Of a DNA stretch of 64,000 nucleotides, positions 35,107 through 42,727 are shown piece by piece; position 1 is the stretch's first letter; each line of letters begins with the position of its first letter. The position numbers and the translations under genes were made by a program. The notes under the pieces were generated by a model, which saw nothing but the letters and a program-made list of their open reading frames with translations, was not told where the DNA came from and did no database searches. The stretch spans positions 228,755-292,754 of the forward strand of contig NZ_BCMQ01000004.1 of the NCBI RefSeq assembly GCF_001485415.1. Direction: 5' to 3'. This stretch comes from Myroides odoratimimus. GTDB taxonomy: Bacteria > Bacteroidota > Bacteroidia > Flavobacteriales > Flavobacteriaceae.

Positions 35107-35436
35107 TTATTTATCAATAAACTCTTCTCCCCATTTTAAGAATGCTCGTAGAATAGGTTCTAGCATTTGTCCCTTATGTGTCAAGGTATAATTTACCGTA
35201 GGAGGAACAGTAGGGAGAGCATCTCTAGTGATGATATTTGTCTGTTGTAATTTTTTTAGTTCCTTGACTAACATTCGTGTATTAATATTGGGAATTTCTC
35301 TTTCTAATTCACTAAATCGTTTAGTCCCATCAAAGAGTGTAAATATGATAGGAATAGACCATTTTCCCCCAACTATTTCTAAAACATCGTGTAGGGTACA
35401 TTTGTGTTCAACTTTTTCTATTTTATTTTTCGTCAT
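35107..35436 (-). CDS. HxlR-family transcriptional regulator
   Basis: 109 residues from the Met at 35436, which gives the standard HxlR length; an upstream start at 35502 would overlap the promoter. The signature segment CTLHDVLEIVGGKWSIPIIF holds the conserved N-terminal Cys and GGKW; FDGTKRFSELEREIPNINTR is the recognition helix region and PPTVNYTLTHKGQ the wing. It is divergent from the outer-membrane barrel gene at 35551, its probable target. Second HxlR regulator in the window; only the wHTH is shared with the one at 2923. Confidence 0.88.
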   Translation of the reverse strand: MTKNKIEKVEHKCTLHDVLEIVGGKWSIPIIFTLFDGTKRFSELEREIPNINTRMLVKELKKLQQTNIITRDALPTVPPTVNYTLTHKGQMLEPILRAFLKWGEEFIDK

Positions 35437-35499
35437 AAGTGATTGGCTATGAGTAATACAGTAATTTATGGTATTACTATACAAAAGTGTTACTACTTG

Positions 35500-35507
35500 C
35501 AAAAGTA
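35500..35507 (-). promoter_or_regulatory. Candidate -7 box of the HxlR gene
   Basis: On the minus strand TACTTTTG, an exact TAnnTTTG match, with a TTG about 20 bases further upstream. The start codon is 64 bases downstream. Confidence 0.4.
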
Positions 35508-35550
35508 AAGTATTGAGCTTAGGTTTACAACTAAATTTTAAATCAAAAAC

Positions 35551-36240
35551 ATGAGATTCCGATCTATTTGTAAGATGTTGCTTATCTTAAGTAGTTTGTT
35601 TTACAGTGTTTCAATTGTTGCTCAACAACAAGATGAAGTGGTTAATAAAGACAGTGTAGTAGTTAACCCGCCTATTAATGTAGAGACATTAATAGGAAGT
35701 AGAGGAGTTACCTTTAATATGCTCCTTAACAAGAAGTTTCAGAGTTTACCTAAAGTAGGTTTCTTTAGTGTCGTAAATTATGTAGGAGAGTGGGGAGAGC
35801 CAGATGTAAAGGATAGGATGATTCAAGGACAGTTAACCTATACCGTAATGAAAGGATTAGATATAACTGCTGGGTTTCACTATGATCCAGAGTTTGGAGT
35901 TAAACCTGCAGCTGGATTATTATATAGTTGGGTTAAAAAGGATTGGGCTATTGTTCTTAATGGAAGAGTAGATATTATGTCAAAGCCTGCTTATGAAGGA
36001 ATGGCCTTAGTAGAATATACTCCTAAGCTTAATGATACTTTTAAACTTTATACAAGAGCACAGGGATTATATGGATATGCAACAGAGTGGAAAGGACATT
36101 CTCGAAGTTATATCCAAGGGCGAGTAGGTCTGAGCTATAAAGAGTTTAGTTTTGGAGCTGCTGCTAATATAGATTTCTATGGTCCTTTAAAAGTAAATGA
36201 AAATAGTTTTGGAGGCTTTGTAACAATGTTATTATTCTAA
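35551..36240 (+). CDS. Outer-membrane beta-barrel-like exported protein, unknown function
   Basis: 229 residues. The signal peptide ends near SIVAQ. The mature protein contains eight or so amphipathic strands (LTYTVMKGLDITAGFHYDPE, WAIVLNGRVDIMSK, SYIQGRVGLSYKEFSFGAAA) and ends with FGGFVTMLLF, a barrel-like last strand. No ligand motif. It is transcribed divergently from an HxlR regulator, so it may be an inducible outer-membrane protein. A strong terminator follows. Confidence 0.75.
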   Translation: MRFRSICKMLLILSSLFYSVSIVAQQQDEVVNKDSVVVNPPINVETLIGSRGVTFNMLLNKKFQSLPKVGFFSVVNYVGEWGEPDVKDRMIQGQLTYTVMKGLDITAGFHYDPEFGVKPAAGLLYSWVKKDWAIVLNGRVDIMSKPAYEGMALVEYTPKLNDTFKLYTRAQGLYGYATEWKGHSRSYIQGRVGLSYKEFSFGAAANIDFYGPLKVNENSFGGFVTMLLF

Positions 36241-36293
36241 CTTTTCCTGATTAAAGTAAGATGTCTTCGTGATATCAGTTATTAGTCTTCTAG

Positions 36294-36323
36294 AAAATCC
36301 CAATTGTAATAATTGGGATTTTT
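36294..36323 (+). terminator. Intrinsic terminator after the barrel gene
   Basis: A 12-bp perfect stem (AAAATCCCAATT and complement, loop GTAAT) with a T-run. Confidence 0.88.
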
Positions 36324-36595
36324 GCTTTATTTATTATCTAATTTAAAAGAGTGCAAGTTATAAATTTGATGATTATTTCTATTTATTCACATTTTGTAGC
36401 TTGTTTAGTATTGCTCTAAACAAGAAAATTAAAGGTTATCATCAATAATCATAATTAGTATTTATAATTATTACAATTTTATTATTTTAAGTTATAAATG
36501 TTGGTACTTAGTCTGTTAGGTCTTATGTTTGAAGTTTTTATTCAAATCAAAGAGAGATATTATTCAGCTATTATTTAAAAAATTATAAAAAAATG

Positions 36596-36626
36596 TTTGC
36601 GCATTAAAATATAATCCTTTCATTTG
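36596..36626 (+). promoter_or_regulatory. Promoter of the cysteine/sulfate operon leader
   Basis: TTTG at 36596-36599, a 19-base spacer and TTCATTTG at 36619-36626 (one mismatch to TAnnTTTG). A start near 36632 would leave about 16 untranslated bases before the leader ORF. The roughly 270 bases between the previous terminator and this promoter are AT-rich and show nothing else. Confidence 0.5.
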
Positions 36627-36648
36627 TACAAGAATAAAAAATCAAAAA

Positions 36649-36711
36649 ATGAGAATAAATAATTTAAATATGGTAATGTGTATGTGTAAATGCTTTTCAA
36701 AAGAGGAGTAG
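36649..36711 (+). CDS. Cys/Met-rich leader peptide of the sulfate assimilation operon
   Basis: A 20-codon ORF: MRINNLN then MVMCMCKC then FSKEE and TAG. Cys codons are numbers 11, 13 and 15 (36679, 36685, 36691), interleaved with Met, in a peptide of only 20 residues. It lies between a promoter and a strong terminator that precedes the whole cysteine biosynthesis operon. The arrangement is that of amino-acid biosynthesis attenuators (trp, his, leu leaders), with cysteine as the sensed amino acid. The terminal GAG GAG T of the ORF can pair with GCTCCTT in the left arm of the terminator, a possible antiterminator. No function for the peptide itself is implied. Confidence 0.7.
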   Translation: MRINNLNMVMCMCKCFSKEE

Positions 36712-36751
36712 TCTATTCGTACGTTGTATTTAAATTAAATCAATATATAGA

Positions 36752-36783
36752 AGCTCCTTATTTAACGATAAGGGGCTTTTTTT
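36752..36783 (+). terminator. Attenuator terminator before the Rrf2-cys operon
   Basis: AGCTCCTTAT pairs with ATAAGGGGCT (10 bp with one G-U pair, 6-base loop) and is followed by seven T ending at 36783, only 13 bases before the Rrf2 ATG. Since no gene larger than the leader peptide is upstream, its likely job is to stop transcripts before the operon, that is, attenuation. Confidence 0.8.
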
Positions 36784-36796
36784 ATGCATTTATACT

Positions 36797-37213
36797 ATGT
36801 TATCAAAACGATGTAAGTATGCCTTAAAAGCAATGGTGTGTCTAGCAAGAGTATATCAAAATGGGCACTTAACTATAGCTACTATAGCAGAAAAAGAAAA
36901 TATACCGAAGAAGTTTCTAGAGCAAATATTACTAGAGCTTAAGAGAGTAAAGTTAGTAAATAGTAAAAAAGGACTAGCTGGAGGGTATTATTTAATTAAA
37001 GATCCTAAGGAGGTATCAGTAGCTGATTTGTATAGAATATTTGATGGGCCTATTGCATTGACACCATGTGTATCTATAAACTACTATGAACCATGTGATG
37101 ACTGTGAAGATGAAGTAAGTTGTTATCTGAGAAAACAGTTTATGGAGATTAGAGATAAGACAAGAAAGAGCATGTCAGAAGCTACGCTTCAACGCTTTAT
37201 AGACGGAGATTAA
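36797..37213 (+). CDS. Rrf2-family transcriptional regulator
   Basis: 138 residues. wHTH: LSKRCKYALKAMVCLARVYQ, then IATIAEKENIPKKFLEQILL with the recognition helix, KKGLAGGYYL as the wing. In the effector region Cys91, Cys100, Cys103 and Cys109 form a cluster resembling the Fe-S ligands of IscR/NsrR, although spacing differs. CymR, the cysteine-metabolism repressor of Firmicutes, belongs to the same family but lacks such Cys. As first gene of the cysteine operon it likely autoregulates it in response to cysteine, O-acetylserine or Fe-S status (inference). Confidence 0.88.
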   Translation: MLSKRCKYALKAMVCLARVYQNGHLTIATIAEKENIPKKFLEQILLELKRVKLVNSKKGLAGGYYLIKDPKEVSVADLYRIFDGPIALTPCVSINYYEPCDDCEDEVSCYLRKQFMEIRDKTRKSMSEATLQRFIDGD

Positions 37214-37277
37214 AAAAATTTACACCTAAAGACTACTAAAATGATAGAGATTATAGTTTATTGAAAAAAAGAATAAT

Positions 37278-37985
37278 ATGAGTTTAAAAAATCAATATGA
37301 AAAACTGCTTGAGGGTGGGTTAGAAGCCTTGTCCTTTAAAGAACAGATGAAGTATTTAAAAGAACATTTTGAATCAATAACGTTTTCAACAAGTTTCAGT
37401 TATGAAGACCAAGTTATCACCCATCTTTTAAAAGATGAAAAAGAGGTTTCTTTTTTTACACTAGATACAGGGAGACTCTTCGATCAGACTTACGATACAT
37501 GGAGTCTCACTTTAGCAAAGTATAAAATTAATATTACAGCCTATTTTCCAGAGAGTAGTCTTATAGCAGAGTTTGTCAATAAGAATGGACCAGATAGTTT
37601 CTACAAATCTGTAGAATTGAGAAAAGAGTGTTGTACTATTCGAAAGGTATTACCTCTGCAGAAAGCCTTAAAGAATCAAGAAATATGGATTACAGGTTTA
37701 AGAGCAGAACATTCTCCTAATAGACAAAGCTTGACTCCTTTTGAATGGGATGAACACAATCAAATTATCAAGTTTCATCCTCTGCTATCTTGGTCTACAG
37801 AGGAAGTAACAGCGTTTATAGAGCAAAATCAGATTCCCTATAATCCACTACATAAGCAAGGTTATATCAGTATTGGTTGTAGCCCATGTACAAGAGCGAT
37901 AAGAGAAGGAGAAGATTTTAGGGCAGGAAGATGGTGGTGGGAAGATGCTTCAAAAAAAGAATGTGGATTACACTTAAAACAATAG
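37278..37985 (+). CDS. cysH: Adenylyl-sulfate (APS) reductase, CysH family
   Basis: 235 residues. The PP-loop-like fold starts with FSTSFSYEDQVITHL. The [4Fe-4S] ligands typical of APS reductases are present as Cys118-Cys119 (ECCTIRK) and Cys201/Cys204 (CSPC), and the catalytic Cys229 lies in KKECGLH. The CC...CxxC set marks the APS-reducing, iron-sulfur type rather than the PAPS type, consistent with the absence of an APS kinase gene (cysC) in the cluster. It reduces APS to sulfite with thioredoxin in the cytoplasm. Next gene 20 bases downstream. Confidence 0.93.
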   Translation: MSLKNQYEKLLEGGLEALSFKEQMKYLKEHFESITFSTSFSYEDQVITHLLKDEKEVSFFTLDTGRLFDQTYDTWSLTLAKYKINITAYFPESSLIAEFVNKNGPDSFYKSVELRKECCTIRKVLPLQKALKNQEIWITGLRAEHSPNRQSLTPFEWDEHNQIIKFHPLLSWSTEEVTAFIEQNQIPYNPLHKQGYISIGCSPCTRAIREGEDFRAGRWWWEDASKKECGLHLKQ

Positions 37986-38005
37986 AATAAATAGTATTAA
38001 CAGAT

Positions 38006-38908
38006 ATGATAGAAAACAATTATTTAGAAACTTTAGAACAAGAGGCAATTTATATTTTGAGAGAAACAGCTGCTCAATTTGAGAAACCAGCCTTGTTGTT
38101 CTCTGGAGGAAAAGACTCTATTGTCTTGGTTCACCTGGCACTAAAAGCATTTAGACCAGGTAAATTTCCTTTTCCATTAGTCCATATTGATACAGGACAT
38201 AATTTTCCTGAGGCTATTGCATTTAGGGATAAGTTAGTGGACCAAATAGGAGAAAAACTAATAGTAGGAAGTGTAGAAGATAGTATTAGAAAGTACAAAT
38301 TAAAGGAAACACAAGGTCGTTTTCCTTCTAGAAACTCACTACAAGCTTATACTTTATTAGATACTATTCAAGAGCATGAATTTGATGCATGCATAGGTGG
38401 GGCAAGAAGAGATGAGGAAAAAGCTAGGGCAAAAGAAAGGATATTTTCTCTAAGAGACGATTTTGGTCAATGGGATCCTAAGCTCCAAAGACCTGAGCTT
38501 TGGGATATTGTCAATGGGAATATGCAGACAGGGCATAATACCAGAGTATTTCCTATTAGTAATTGGACAGAGCTAGATATCTGGAATTATATTAAAGCAA
38601 ATGATATTGAATTGCCAGGATTGTACTTTGCTCATGAACGTGAATGTATTGAGTACAATGATAAATTAATAGCTCTTTCTAGTTTTACTCCAGCTGTTGA
38701 AGGAGAAAAAGTAGTCAAATCATCTGTGCGTTATCGCACTGTAGGAGATATGACTTGTACAGCAGCAATAGCTTCTAATGCTATAACAGTAGACGATATT
38801 ATTGAGGATATAAAAAACTCAAGAATAAGCGAGAGAGGACAGACTAGATTAGATGATTTATTATCTGAATCAGCTATGGAAGACAGAAAGAAGAAAGGAT
38901 ATTTTTAA
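38006..38908 (+). CDS. cysD: Sulfate adenylyltransferase subunit 2
   Basis: 300 residues, normal length. The PP-loop SGGKDS is at residues 33-38 (ALLFSGGKDSIVLVHLALKA); CIGGARRDEEKARAKERIFS and GRFPSRNSLQAYTLLDTIQ are CysD signatures, as is the C-terminal TRLDDLLSESAMEDRKKKGYF. With CysN it makes APS from ATP and sulfate, the entry step of assimilation. Located between cysH and cysN with 20- and 19-base gaps. Confidence 0.95.
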   Translation: MIENNYLETLEQEAIYILRETAAQFEKPALLFSGGKDSIVLVHLALKAFRPGKFPFPLVHIDTGHNFPEAIAFRDKLVDQIGEKLIVGSVEDSIRKYKLKETQGRFPSRNSLQAYTLLDTIQEHEFDACIGGARRDEEKARAKERIFSLRDDFGQWDPKLQRPELWDIVNGNMQTGHNTRVFPISNWTELDIWNYIKANDIELPGLYFAHERECIEYNDKLIALSSFTPAVEGEKVVKSSVRYRTVGDMTCTAAIASNAITVDDIIEDIKNSRISERGQTRLDDLLSESAMEDRKKKGYF

Positions 38909-38927
38909 TTGTAGTAAATAAAGTAAA

Positions 38928-40163
38928 ATGGAAACATTAAAATTTATAACAGCAGGGAATGTAGATGATGGGAAAAGTACTTTAATTGGTAGATTACTGT
39001 ATGATTCTAATAGTATCTCAACAGATCATTTAGGCGTTTTAGCAAGTAAATCAGATATAGGAGAAGAAACGATTGACCTAGCTTTAATTACTGATGGATT
39101 AAGAGCAGAACGTGAACAAGGTATTACAATAGATGTAGCATATAAATACTTTTCTACAGTTAATAGAAAGTTTATTATAGCAGATTCTCCTGGACATCAG
39201 CAGTATACTAAAAATATGATTACTGCGGCATCTGTATCCGATTTGATTATCCTATTAATTGATATCAGAAAAGGAATTACAGAACAGACCAAACGTCATG
39301 CTTCAATCGCTTCTCTGATGGGAATTAAAAAAGTCGTTGTAGCAATCAATAAAATTGATTTAGTAGACTATAACGAAGGTATTTATGAGGAGATTAAGTC
39401 AGACTTTGAAGTATTAAGAAGTCAATTAACCTTTACAGAAGTTGTTTATATCCCTATTAGTGCTCTACAAGGAGATAATATTGTAAAGTCTTCATCACTA
39501 ACTCCTTGGTATACGGGTAAAACCTTGTTAGAGGTCTTAGAGACCATTCATATAGAAAGCCAATTGAGAAATGAAGCTCGTTTTCAAGTACAATTTATTA
39601 TTAGACCTCAGACGAAGGAGTATTTAGATTATAGAGGGTATGCAGGCTTAGTATTAAGTGGTCAATATAAAGTAGGAGATAGGGTAAGAATACTTCCAAG
39701 TAATATTTCTACAACTATCACAAAGTTAGAGAAGAATCTTAGAGATGTATCTAATGTTATAGCAGGTGATAATGTTGTAATGCATTTTGATGCAGATCTG
39801 GATATTAGCAGGGGAGATACAATTTATTTAGAAGAACAAAAAGCACCTTTAGCAACGAATAAGCTTACTTCTTGGATAAGTTGGTTAGATACAGAAGATC
39901 TGCAATTAGGTAAAACGTATATTTTACAACATCGTTTTCACAGTGTTCGAGTTAAAATCAAATCGATAGATAGAAAGTGGGATATAAATACTCTTGAGTT
40001 TAACATAGGTGAAGAGGTGAGCTTAAACGATATCGCACAAGTTAGCCTACAAACCAATCAAGCATTAAACTATGATCCTTTTGTAGAAAATTCTAAAACA
40101 GGGAATGCTATTCTAGTAGACGAGACCTCTTATAATACTGTAGGGGCTTTAATGTTCTTGTAA
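38928..40163 (+). CDS. cysN: Sulfate adenylyltransferase subunit 1 (GTPase)
   Basis: 411 residues. G1 GNVDDGKST (10-18), G3 DSPGHQQY (86-93) and G4 NKID (141-144) define the EF-Tu-like GTPase, followed by two beta-barrel domains (FQVQFIIRPQTKEYLDYRGY and RFHSVRVKIKSID). CysN couples GTP hydrolysis to APS synthesis by CysD. It ends after the barrels; no APS kinase (CysC) fusion is present, agreeing with an APS-reductase route. Confidence 0.95.
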   Translation: METLKFITAGNVDDGKSTLIGRLLYDSNSISTDHLGVLASKSDIGEETIDLALITDGLRAEREQGITIDVAYKYFSTVNRKFIIADSPGHQQYTKNMITAASVSDLIILLIDIRKGITEQTKRHASIASLMGIKKVVVAINKIDLVDYNEGIYEEIKSDFEVLRSQLTFTEVVYIPISALQGDNIVKSSSLTPWYTGKTLLEVLETIHIESQLRNEARFQVQFIIRPQTKEYLDYRGYAGLVLSGQYKVGDRVRILPSNISTTITKLEKNLRDVSNVIAGDNVVMHFDADLDISRGDTIYLEEQKAPLATNKLTSWISWLDTEDLQLGKTYILQHRFHSVRVKIKSIDRKWDINTLEFNIGEEVSLNDIAQVSLQTNQALNYDPFVENSKTGNAILVDETSYNTVGALMFL

Positions 40164-40179
40164 ACTACTTTTTACAAGT

Positions 40180-40962
40180 ATGAGGGACTACATATATAAC
40201 AAGACAATAAAGAATAGAGTACCTAATAAAGAGCTATTTGAAACTTGGTTAGATCGATTCTATAATTGGTTGTTTACCAATTATAACTATGAATCGTTTG
40301 CTTGTTTTTTAGCTGAAGAACAGACTTTGTGTCTTGAACTGGAAGTGGTATTACAAAGAGTTATTACTAAAGATAAAGCAGGTCTTAAAGCACAACTGTT
40401 TTTTAATCAAGTAGAAACGTTGTATAAATTATTAGAGTCTGATTTAGAGGGATATATGAGTTATGATAAGTCTGTTCAGTCTAAATCAGAAATAATAGCT
40501 TTTAACTCAGGTTTTTTAGCGATGTATCTCTATAGGGTCTCACAGGTATTTATTGATCTAGGGATAACTGTTTTGCCTCAGATAGCTAATCGATATGGAT
40601 ACCGTCTTACGGGAATAGATATTAGTCCATTTGCAAAAATAGGTAAACAATTAATACTTATCAATGGTTTAGGAGTTGTGATAGGGAGTACAGTAGTTAT
40701 AGGAAATAATGTAAGAATACACCAAGGAGTAATCTTAGGAGAACATAGACAGATATTAGATTTGTGTTTAAAGGAATCTATTGTGATTGAAGATAATGTT
40801 GTAATACGAGAAAGAGTTTCTATTACAGGAAAAGCCATAACGATTGGTAAAGGATCAAGGATAGGACCAAATCTTCATATACCAAGCTCTATTGAAGCTA
40901 ATTCCAATGTAGAATTAGATAGTCAATATCGCATAAGAATAAATGAAATAATAATAAAGTAA
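40180..40962 (+). CDS. cysE: Serine O-acetyltransferase (EpsC/CysE type)
   Basis: 260 residues. An N-terminal helical domain of about 130 residues is followed by a left-handed beta-helix of hexapeptide repeats ([40 protein letters not shown], then HQGVILGEH with the catalytic His). Length and order fit the EpsC-like serine acetyltransferases of Bacteroidota. It makes O-acetylserine from serine and acetyl-CoA for the cysteine synthase encoded 28 bases downstream. Such enzymes are usually feedback-inhibited by cysteine. Confidence 0.88.
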   Translation: MRDYIYNKTIKNRVPNKELFETWLDRFYNWLFTNYNYESFACFLAEEQTLCLELEVVLQRVITKDKAGLKAQLFFNQVETLYKLLESDLEGYMSYDKSVQSKSEIIAFNSGFLAMYLYRVSQVFIDLGITVLPQIANRYGYRLTGIDISPFAKIGKQLILINGLGVVIGSTVVIGNNVRIHQGVILGEHRQILDLCLKESIVIEDNVVIRERVSITGKAITIGKGSRIGPNLHIPSSIEANSNVELDSQYRIRINEIIIK

Positions 40963-40990
40963 CCAAATTAAAAACCAAAGAGAATATAAA

Positions 40991-41902
40991 ATGAAAGTAG
41001 AAAGTATTTTAGGAACAATTGGAAATACTCCAATTATAGGATTAAATAGATTCTTTCCAGGATCAAAACAAACTTGGATAAAGCTTGAAAAAACAAATCC
41101 AGGAGGAAGTATTAAAGATCGTATTGCCTTGGCAATGATAGAAGATGCTGAGAAGCAAGGTTTGTTAAAACCAGGAAGTGTTATTATAGAACCAACATCT
41201 GGAAATACAGGAATAGGACTTGCTCTGGTAGGAGCTGTTAAGGGATATGATGTTATTTTAGTTATGCCCGAGTCAATGAGTGTAGAGCGAAGAAAATTGA
41301 TGGAGATATATGGAGCTAAATTTGAATTAACTCCACGAGAAAAAGGAATGAAAGGAGCTATTGAAAAAGCAACCGAATTAGTTCAAGAAATTCCTAATGC
41401 ATGGTCACCAAGACAATTTAATAACCCTGTGAACGTAGATATTCACAGTAGAACAACTGCATTAGAAATTATTCAAGATTTTCCTGAAGGATTAGATTAT
41501 TTAGTGACAGGAGTCGGAACAGGAGGGCATATTACTGGGGTTTCTAAAGTATTAAAAGAGAAATATCCCAATCTGAAAGTGATTGCTGTAGAACCTGATA
41601 CTTCTGCTGTATTAAGTGGAGAACCTTCTGGACCACATACTATACAGGGGATTGGGGCAGGCTTTATTCCAGAAATATTAGATTTTAATTTAATAGATAA
41701 GGTTGTAAAGATTTCAAAAGAAGAAGCATTTGAAGTAGTAAAAGAAGTTGCTAAAAAAGAAGGTTTACTAGTAGGAATCTCTACAGGAGCATCATTGGCA
41801 GCTATTACAAAATTATTGCCTTCTATAGAAGATGGTGCTAAGATATTGACATTTAACTATGATAATGGAGAACGCTACTTATCAGTAGAGGGGCTATTTT
41901 AA
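40991..41902 (+). CDS. cysK: Cysteine synthase A (O-acetylserine sulfhydrylase)
   Basis: 303 residues. The PLP lysine is Lys42 in [13 protein letters not shown]; the substrate loop [11 protein letters not shown] (68-78) and the glycine-rich phosphate-binding region [18 protein letters not shown] are intact. [12 protein letters not shown] is a CysK hallmark. It condenses O-acetylserine with sulfide to cysteine, the final step of the pathway in this operon. CysM-type is possible but the sequence is closer to CysK. Confidence 0.93.
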   Translation: MKVESILGTIGNTPIIGLNRFFPGSKQTWIKLEKTNPGGSIKDRIALAMIEDAEKQGLLKPGSVIIEPTSGNTGIGLALVGAVKGYDVILVMPESMSVERRKLMEIYGAKFELTPREKGMKGAIEKATELVQEIPNAWSPRQFNNPVNVDIHSRTTALEIIQDFPEGLDYLVTGVGTGGHITGVSKVLKEKYPNLKVIAVEPDTSAVLSGEPSGPHTIQGIGAGFIPEILDFNLIDKVVKISKEEAFEVVKEVAKKEGLLVGISTGASLAAITKLLPSIEDGAKILTFNYDNGERYLSVEGLF

Positions 41903-41914
41903 TTCTTGATTGTG

Positions 41915-42727
41915 ATGAATAGTGGAAAAGTTATACTAGCAGGTGCTGGTCCAGGAGATCCTGAGTTAATAAGTCTGAAGGCACTTCGGTATTTAAAAAC
42001 GGCAGATATAATTCTGATAGATCGTTTAGTCTCGCCTGAGCTTATCGAACTGTATGTCAATAAGACGACAAAGGTTATTTACGTAGGTAAACAGTGTTCT
42101 AAAGGGATACATACACCACAGCAAGAGATTAATGAGTTAATGGTTTCGTATGCTAAATTAGGAATGACTGTACTTAGATTAAAGGGAGGAGATGTTTCTA
42201 TATTTTCTAATATTCTTGATGAATTGCGAGTATTAAAAGAAAATAGAATAAAATATGAGATTATCCCAGGCATTTCTGCAGCATTAGGTGCAGCAGCTTA
42301 TAGTGCTATTCCTTTGACTAGTAGAGGATATAGTCGTGCAGTTCGTTTCTTGACTTTATTTGATACGATTAGTATAGAACAAGATACTTGGAGAGATTGG
42401 GCAAAGACAGAGGATACACTAGTATTCTATATGAGTGGGCAAAAGCTGAAGTATTTAGTACAAGCCTTGCTATCACAAGGGATAGCGTCAGAGAAAGGAA
42501 TTGCTATTATTCAACAGGCAAGTACTATCTATCAGAAGACAACTGTATATTCTTTTAGAGATATTATGGAAAAAGAGCTGATTGCCTTTGAGTATGTACC
42601 AACTTTATTTATTGTGGGTAAAGTAGTTGAATTACATGAGCAATTTGCTTGGAAAGAAGAAATAAAAGAAGGAGAATACTATTCTTATTTTGATAATCAT
42701 ATAAAAGAGTTTCAATATGCAATTTGA
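41915..42727 (+). CDS. cobA: Uroporphyrinogen-III C-methyltransferase (SUMT)
   Basis: 270 residues from ATG 41915; a TTG three codons upstream is unneeded. VILAGAGPGDPELISLKALR is the SUMT start, DIILIDRLVSPELIELY, TVLRLKGGDVSIFSN and YEIIPGISAALGAAAYSAIP with the SAM-binding loop follow. It doubly methylates uroporphyrinogen III to precorrin-2, the first committed step to siroheme, cofactor of the sulfite reductase encoded two genes on. The later steps are supplied by the fusion protein at 46304. Its 3' end overlaps cysJ by 11 bases. Confidence 0.93.
   Translation: MNSGKVILAGAGPGDPELISLKALRYLKTADIILIDRLVSPELIELYVNKTTKVIYVGKQCSKGIHTPQQEINELMVSYAKLGMTVLRLKGGDVSIFSNILDELRVLKENRIKYEIIPGISAALGAAAYSAIPLTSRGYSRAVRFLTLFDTISIEQDTWRDWAKTEDTLVFYMSGQKLKYLVQALLSQGIASEKGIAIIQQASTIYQKTTVYSFRDIMEKELIAFEYVPTLFIVGKVVELHEQFAWKEEIKEGEYYSYFDNHIKEFQYAI

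Noticed and set aside
36361..36595. SAM or other riboswitch upstream of the cysteine operon
   Set aside because: No conserved multi-stem aptamer could be recognised; the short Cys-codon ORF plus terminator explains the leader better.
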